Below, in pieces: positions 51,801-64,000 of a stretch of 64,000 nucleotides of DNA. The number at the start of each line of letters is the position of its first letter. Position 1 is the stretch's first letter. Below the pieces are notes generated by a model. The model was not told where the DNA came from. It saw only the letters and a program-made list of their open reading frames with translations, and did no database searches. The position numbers and the translations under genes are program-made. This stretch comes from Mansonella perstans (taxonomy: Eukaryota; Nematoda; Chromadorea; Rhabditida; Onchocercidae): the NCBI GenBank assembly GCA_037074765.1, contig JBAMDO010000021.1, forward strand, positions 256,001 through 320,000. Reading direction: 5' to 3'.

Positions 51801-54625
51801 ACCAGAGCAATTTGCCGCAACATCATCCAGTAATTGATCCACTAGACTTGCTGAATGACTATCGTCTTCTTCCGAATCTCCTATTTTTGAAATACCTCGA
51901 ATTTTAAAAAATAAAAAATGACCTACTAAATTTTAGATGCCTTAAGGATATCGTAAATCACTGATGTGACTGAAAAAATAAGAGGAGATTCAAAGGCTGT
52001 TACAAAAATAGATTCATGGCATAAATTATGGGGTTATATTTAGACTAGCAGTAAGTAAAGAGAACCCGTTGTTTCATCCGATAAGTTAGATGAGTCAGTT
52101 TCGCTACCTGCCGAATAAAATCTGAAAATAAATAATTTCAAATCAAAAATGCAAATAATTTTTAGAAAACATCTTTCCATTAATTTAAGAGAAATCTCAA
52201 TAATATTGGCATGATGCTTTGCAAACAACAGCTTTTATTAATTTTTGCTAAATCTACTAAGAATAAGTTTAATCTAGAAAGATCCACACTATAGTATTAA
52301 AACGTAAAATAGAATCTAATACTGTAAATTTTATATGCTGTCCTGAAATGGCACCTAATGTTACTGCTAGGATTCGATTACTGCTCGAAGTTTAAGAAGC
52401 CACTGTTAAAGAATTTACTGTTTTAAAAAAAATTTAAAAGTTTCTACTCAGTAAAAAAAAAAATTTACTCAGCATAAATTTTTGATTACTTTCCCAACAA
52501 TATCTTAATATTAGTATGAACGGTGCAAAAAACCTCGCATAACTTTTACGTTTCGCCAAACTTTCGCAAGTTTTTGTTCGAGACTGCAACCGATTGTTCT
52601 CCCAATCTACATTGAGAGTGTCTTCCTAGAGATTGATGAGAAAAATTAGATCACCAAAGTTTTAGATTCTATCAGTCATTCAGATTCTATCCTGCACCAC
52701 CAATTCCACATTATTTCAAGAACAGGCTTATTTTAAAGAGAAAAAGAAAGCATACAAAAGACTTCGTGAGGAATTTCTTATGATTGCCTCCATCCCTGCT
52801 GCTCTCCTCGTTCAATTCCATATTTTCAACTTCTTTTGCAATTTCCTCATTGACTTCATCATTACTTTTATCGTCTATATCATATATTTTTTTTCCATTT
52901 ATTTCATTTTCCCCAATGAGGTCATTATTATCATTATACAGTTCAGCTGCTTCATGTTGTTCTAGCAAATCGCATTTGGACGCTTCATCTTTGCTCTTTA
53001 TGATTGCGCTCTTCGTTTGAGGTTTCTCTTCGTCAACATCCCACTCCAATATTTTGCTTTCTTCATCAGTAAGTCCACATACATCATCATCCTAGACAAT
53101 ATCAACTGTACGGACTAGGAAATACAAAACAGCCATCATTCACTAATATTGCAACATCGCTCTTACATTTATTTATTTTACTGTCAACCGCCAAATATTT
53201 CGATATTACTCTCGCTGAAAAATTGATGCGTGAATGAAATAAAACTGAAAAATAGATATAACACATCACAAACATCTAGTTGTCCAAGATTGGATAAAAT
53301 CCCGTTATCAGCATCATACAAAGCTTTACGTTTCTCTTGGCCACTTCGGCGCAATTTTACTAACCGTTTCATTAGAAACTTTTGTACATCAGTACGCGTA
53401 GTACCTGCAATAACATAAAATGACGTAAAATCCCTGAAAAAAAAAAATCGAAACATGAAACCACGCGGCTTTTCTTTACGAAATTTAACATGAATAATTT
53501 CGCGTAAAAACACCAATATCCTGGCACCTTACCCAACGACACTTGAGAAGAGTTCTCGGACTTTTCACTCCTAAAAAAAATTGGTGCTTATTTAAAAAAA
53601 TCGAAACTTTGGAATAGCAATACCTGAAGTTTTCGTTCGCAATCAAATCAAATATCCATCAGCTAAGCTGACTTTTAGTTCATTTTGGTTTGCTTACAAA
53701 TTTTGTCAAGAATCAATTGAATTATTCGTCTATTTGTTTGCGTATTTTTTTTGTCAGGAATCGGTCAATGTTTTCAAGTGATCGATGATTATGCAATAAC
53801 TGAGCAGAAATTTGTCAAACATATCAAGAATTGAAATTGTTGATTCAGGTTCCTCACTGATAGTGCATGTTTCTTGTTTCCTTACATTAAAAAATATACC
53901 AATCAATTAAATGAGTTCCATTTCTTGATTTGGTTATTCGCATAAACCATTCATCGTCAGAATTCGATTTTTCCTAAATATAATCAACCATTTGGATCAC
54001 AAATTTCAATTAGTTGATAATAAGATCTTCTAAATCATTGAATTCCATTTAAGTTACCATAATTTTAAGTCCAGTTTTATTCCAATTCCGCCCCCTATGT
54101 GAATCAGTTCCAATATTTTTACCTTCTATCATATTAAAGCAGTCTACTACGCACATCCTAGAAATTAACAACCAAATAATATATCAAAATATAAAGGTAA
54201 AATTTCATCATTTTTGTATTTACAGCGATTTTTCATAGGTGAAAATAAAGCAATTGATAAAATTGCTAAATACTCCTAATTGTCATTAATAATGTGCATT
54301 TGCGCATGTCATTTGGAATCAAAATTTTTACTTCATTGGTAGTCAAATCGATCAAATCTTCACGCGTCATTTTTGGTTGACATTTGGGACTACTTTCTGG
54401 GTAAAAATCTTTCAGAAGTCGGCGTTGTACAATCAGAGCCGTTTCCGTTCTAAGTGGCAGTAATTTTGGACTTGATGAATTTTCATTATTCGAATTTTCC
54501 TTTGATCCATTGCTATCCAATGACAAATCATCTGGGTAGCGGCGGCTGAACAACGAACCGCTATTACTGTTACTGTCGGTATCTGACGACGTTTTCTCTG
54601 ACGTTAAATGCCCATCATCCGACAT
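48884..54625 (-). CDS. clsp-1: Claspin, replication checkpoint mediator
   Basis: Fork-associated adaptor needed for ATR-dependent CHK1 activation and normal fork speed. Thirteen exons give about 790 aa (human 1339): 54625-54332, 53560-53533, 53404-53265, 53091-52756, 52625-52534, 52121-52066, 51880-51742, 51315-50895, 50633-50527, 50401-50188, 49994-49758, 49525-49438, 49104-48884. Identification rests on the conserved core: EYIEEEAALSGDDMGSDE, then an acidic stretch, ELPDDETIRDQL and, in the next exon, RLLIDGDLADATDRTFRF. In human claspin the same order is EDEAELSGSDV..., LPSDEELESQI, RYLADGDL...RKFRW. The N-terminal half is Ser/Asp/Glu-rich and has KRHLVFTPSN. The second exon is uncertain. 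With the acceptor at 53561 it joins exon 1 in frame; the stronger TTTTTTAG at 53571 would need another exon 1 donor. A single weak CSG-containing segment (ETCSGHKK) is the only candidate CHK1-binding motif. Confidence 0.8.
49144..49275. repeat. 67-bp tandem duplication in the last clsp-1 intron
   Basis: Two copies share ACTTGAAAGGA, CGTTGAAAATG and GACCRTTAGGCTG. Confidence 0.8.
49665..49757 (-). repeat. Duplicated splice donor segment in a clsp-1 intron
   Basis: On the minus strand the donor GTAATCATTTACTAATTT at the end of the 49994-49758 exon is repeated about 65 bases into the intron. There it is preceded by TTCTTCAG, so the second copy looks like a paired acceptor and donor. Confidence 0.7.
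53671..53876. repeat. Dispersed repeat, copy B
   Basis: The shorter partner of 25901-26180, lying in the first clsp-1 intron. Several blocks are shared in the same order, with deletions in this copy. Confidence 0.75.
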
Positions 54626-55498
54626 AACGAATATATCAGATATACCTTAAAAATTTTAATATAATAGATCGTGTGTTTTGAATGTTTGATTTGTTTGTAT
54701 GTTTTCTGAATGTTTGTGCGGTAAAAGTTTGTACATTTTTTGAAGTTTGTATGTAACTATGTGTCAAATCCACAAACAATAATTATATGGTGATAACGCC
54801 AGGTGTTGAGTTATTTACAAATAAATGCATATCTACCACCACATCACATATGCATGTTTTAAGAAAAAAACTCAATATCTACATCTTTTCATATTCTTCA
54901 TTATCACTTACAATCTTATGCTACTACTAACTAATACTTAGTAAACCGTTTTTTCTGCATCAGATGACGAATTTCAATGATATGCCATTTAGTTTTATAA
55001 ATAAATACTAATAAATATAAATATTTATGTAAATATTTGATAAATATGGCGTGACATATTTCGAAATTCATCAAGCCTTTAATTACCTCTTGCTTCATAT
55101 GCAAAAACAACTCTAAAATTACGCAAAAACGTGAATCGAAAACGTAAAGTACGCGAAATGTCAACCTCACCGTTAATGTAACACAAGCGCAGAACATTTC
55201 CATTCCACCGGACATTTTTGGCGCAAAACTTTTGAAAAGCGCGCCTTGGCATTTATTGCACAAACTTTCCTCTTAGGACTAGACAAGGAGATTGAAACAA
55301 ATTTTTCACGAAATATTCCGCTGCAATTAAATGCTACCGTATTCAAATTGATTGAGTACTCCTATAACAATTGAAAATAAGTAACCAGCATTACGGTATA
55401 AATTTTATTTTACATATAATTGTGAGGATTGGTTTGACCGTCGGTTGCTGGGTGATTGAATTTGTTTGTTACAGAAGAAACACGGGCATCCTTTCATA
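54626..55498. promoter_or_regulatory. Divergent clsp-1/eef-2 promoter region
   Basis: About 870 bp between two start codons facing outward. TTTTTGGCGCAAAA at 55215-55228 matches the E2F/DP consensus, with a GCGCGCC close by at 55240-55246. TTTGTTTGTTACAG ending at 55474 is a likely trans-splice acceptor for eef-2. A 110-codon minus-strand frame (54931-55263) looks like chance. Confidence 0.5.
55215..55228. promoter_or_regulatory. E2F-like site
   Basis: TTTTTGGCGCAAAA contains a full TTTSSCGC E2F site (TTTGGCGC) and a partial site on the other strand. It stands out in A+T-rich DNA. It is about 590 bases from the clsp-1 ATG and 270 from the eef-2 ATG. Confidence 0.4.
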
Positions 55499-61736
<6,238 letters not shown>

Positions 61737-64000
61737 CTCATCATTGTTTGTTTACGAGAATAAGTATGATTGTTTTTTTTTGATTCCATGATTTTTTATT
61801 TTTTATTTGGTTTCAACAGTTACACTGTTATGAAACATGGTCTGTACTGATTTAATGTCGCATTATTAATTTGATGTGTTAGTTTTTTTTTATTTTTTGC
61901 TGCTGCCGTTATTGTTGTATCCTGAAATTGCTCATCCATCCTTCAATTCATGGTTAATTTTTTTTTCTGGGTTTTAGTACTTGAAGCAGAACAAGATTCA
62001 ACATTCTAATTATTCTAATTAATGTATGGTCAAAGTTACAAAAGATATTGTTAATTAATCCAATTAGGCATATCTTTTCTTTCTCTTGTTAAAGCTATGT
62101 AAGTTAAAAATTAATTATTGAGAAATTAATTTGTGTTACATGAATTTTGAGGGAATTTTATAATTTAGCAATTTTTTGAGCGATTTTTATTTTCTTATTT
62201 AGTCATATATTGGCAGTTATTGATTTTAGATTTTTGAGGGGATACTGTAACTGCGGTTGTTTTTCTTCCTTTTTGTTTCTGTTATGCTTTTCACTTTGTT
62301 GAATAAAGTAAAAGGTATGTTGATGATCTCTTTGTTATGCTTCTAATTGTTGTTTTAATAACATTCTGCAAGAAAATTTTCTTAATTCCATAGAGCTATT
62401 TGGAAATACTGAGGTAATTACAGTAATTGCGCTAGTCGTACCTGTGCCATTGACTACTGTAACTAGTGGAGTTCGCAGAGGACGGGAAAATTGATTGTTA
62501 CAGGATGGGAATGGCTGGTGAAATAAAATTATTTGTTGCATTATAGGATTGTCACCTTCCACCTCCCGTTAATAAAGTCAACTAATTAACTAAATAAGAA
62601 GGGTAATGATTTGTTGTTAAATGCAGTTGAAAGGGAACACGCCATGAATTTTTTTTCTAAGTTGGGAAATATCGGGAAAATTATCAAGAAAGTCTCAGAG
62701 TTCCTCTGTGATAACAGCATATCCTAAAGTTTTCTGGATTCTAGTAAGTCCTTGAATTCTTGTTACATGTCGCGTTATCTGGATTCTACATGTCCTGATT
62801 TCTGGATTCCAGGTAGTTATTTATTAATGCTTGATAATGCTAAACAGTCTTTTTTCGCTTGCAATACGTCAGAAAATTTTTTGTTGCAACGTGAACTTGC
62901 TGTTCAACGTACGTTTAGCGCGTTTAGCACGTTTTTTTATAACACGAACTTGCTGCGGCGTACGTTTAGTACGTTTAAAGTTATTTGAGATAGGGTCGTA
63001 AGAGATTATCTGCAGTAATGTATTCGCTATCAGGCAATCATTTGATTAGTTTCCTGGTTTATTTGAATTAATATTTGCAACACTATACAAATATGCAAAT
63101 GTTGTAGTTGCAACAGTGTCACGTCGTTGTTGCGGCAGTGATACAAGTGACTGTTCCAGCGTTTTCTCGAAAAATACTTCAGAAGAGTGTTCTTGACAGT
63201 ATCATTGATTAATGTATCATTTCAAATCATTTTTGAAATCTACCAGTCCTCTGAAAAAGTCATTTAAAAATTGTATTCAGTAATATCACCAACTATATTA
63301 CTACATATCAGTTGCTTTAGCTCATTGAGATATCATTTAATTAAACAAATAATTAACACTTTACCCGAGATTTTATTTAGCTTATTTTTTGATTTTATTT
63401 ATTTTTTTTTTTTGCATTAAGCTGTTATTTGTTAGTAAATGTTCATTTGATCATTTCTAAATTCAGATTTTAGATTTTTTGGTATTTAAGTTTTAAGTTA
63501 TGATAGTTTGGAGGAAAATCAGAAATGCATTTGTCATTTGTATGTTTGTAGTGTAATTTAGCTATACTGTAACATATTACTGTAAAAGGGAAAGGAATTT
63601 TTTTGCAAAGAAAATTTTCTTGAAATATGACAAGCATTAATCAATGTCCAAATCAAATATAAAAAGTAAAAATAAGTGAGCATTTCAAACTTCCGAGAAA
63701 AAATTGACAATGCGTAAGTTTGAAACGTGAGAAACGTGGTCAGTTTATGTTCATAAGTAAGAGAAGACTTTTGCTAACCTTGAAATCAAACGTGGAGACA
63801 TTAATGATAGTGTAATGTCGTATAATAAAACAAGCTAAAACATACTAATGTATTAATTAGTAGATAATTAAATCTGAAAATATTAGTGGTGGGAATTGTT
63901 TATTTTTAATTGAACAAGTATTAATTAATTCGAAAATTGCATGAAAAAATTATGGTGATAATTAATTAAACTGGTCATAGAAGTTAAGGTCATAGAGGTT
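61737..64000. other. Downstream flank of eef-2
   Basis: About 2.3 kb with no gene recognised. It holds a copy (62023-62125) of sequence from the last eef-2 intron and AATAAA at 62302-62307. There are two direct repeats with GAACTTGCTG and CGTACGTTTAG (about 62890-62980), and several CTGGATTC elements near 62735-62815. The short open frame 62752-62988 lies within these repeats and looks non-coding. Confidence 0.55.
62023..62125. repeat. Repeat pair member 2, downstream of eef-2
   Basis: Partner of 61427-61530, in the same orientation and about 600 bp away. It lies past the eef-2 stop codon. Confidence 0.75.

Noticed and set aside
52780..53020. Plus-strand frames opposite the acidic claspin exon
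   Set aside because: Shadow frames on the antisense of an Asp/Glu/Lys-rich coding exon, giving Ser/Phe/Ile-rich translations.
54931..55263. 110-codon minus-strand frame upstream of claspin
   Set aside because: No family resemblance. It lies in the divergent promoter and contains the E2F-like site at its start; judged a chance frame.

Overview
The window is eukaryotic and looks like nuclear DNA of a nematode, most probably a filarial (clade III) worm. The DNA is very A+T-rich. Genes are broken into small exons by introns of roughly 150-1500 bp. Acceptors are mostly TTTCAG, TTTTAG or TTTAAG, and some ATGs sit right after a TTTCAG, as in trans-spliced nematode genes. Most proteins have clear animal orthologues. 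The nematode and filarial placement is inferred from gene structure and protein character; no species can be named from this sequence.

Ten protein-coding genes were rebuilt exon by exon, and each gives an intact reading frame. From left to right: hst-2, heparan sulfate 2-O-sulfotransferase (+, 1063-3340, 335 aa); rpoa-2, RNA polymerase I second-largest subunit (-, 4825-13022, 20 exons, 1128 aa, one apparent GC-AG intron); cfim-1/NUDT21, CFIm25 (-, 14556-15882, 223 aa); crbn, cereblon (+, 16579-21394, 410 aa, thalidomide-pocket tryptophans intact); an ERdj4/DNAJB9-like ER co-chaperone (-, 24209-26934, 199 aa); slc-25A42, mitochondrial CoA carrier (+, 29020-32485, 299 aa); a protein with three PWWP-like modules (+, 35556-41775, 612 aa); rpl-32 (+, 46047-47538, 134 aa); clsp-1/claspin (-, 48884-54625, about 790 aa); and eef-2 (+, 55499-61736, 852 aa).

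Three genes serve ribosome production and translation (rpoa-2, rpl-32, eef-2). The others cover mRNA 3'-end formation, ubiquitin ligase substrate reception, ER protein folding, CoA import into mitochondria, heparan sulfate modification, chromatin reading and the S-phase checkpoint. No operon is clear. cfim-1 and rpoa-2 share a strand with a 1.5 kb gap. cfim-1/crbn, DNAJB9-like/slc-25A42 and clsp-1/eef-2 are divergent pairs, each probably sharing a promoter region.

Much of the non-coding DNA is tandem repeats and local duplications. A recurring pattern is that the repeat unit begins at a splice donor, so intact donor-like copies march into the intron (crbn, the PWWP gene, claspin). crbn also has a whole intron plus the first bases of the next exon duplicated. 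A dispersed repeat is shared between introns of the DNAJB9-like and claspin genes. No rRNA, tRNA, CRISPR array, bacterial operon or intact transposon was seen. Candidates that need follow-up are a possible secreted-peptide exon (45446-45673), a G+C-richer open patch (about 33400-33535), an orphan 130-codon ORF (3935-4327) and a near-perfect hairpin in crbn intron 1.
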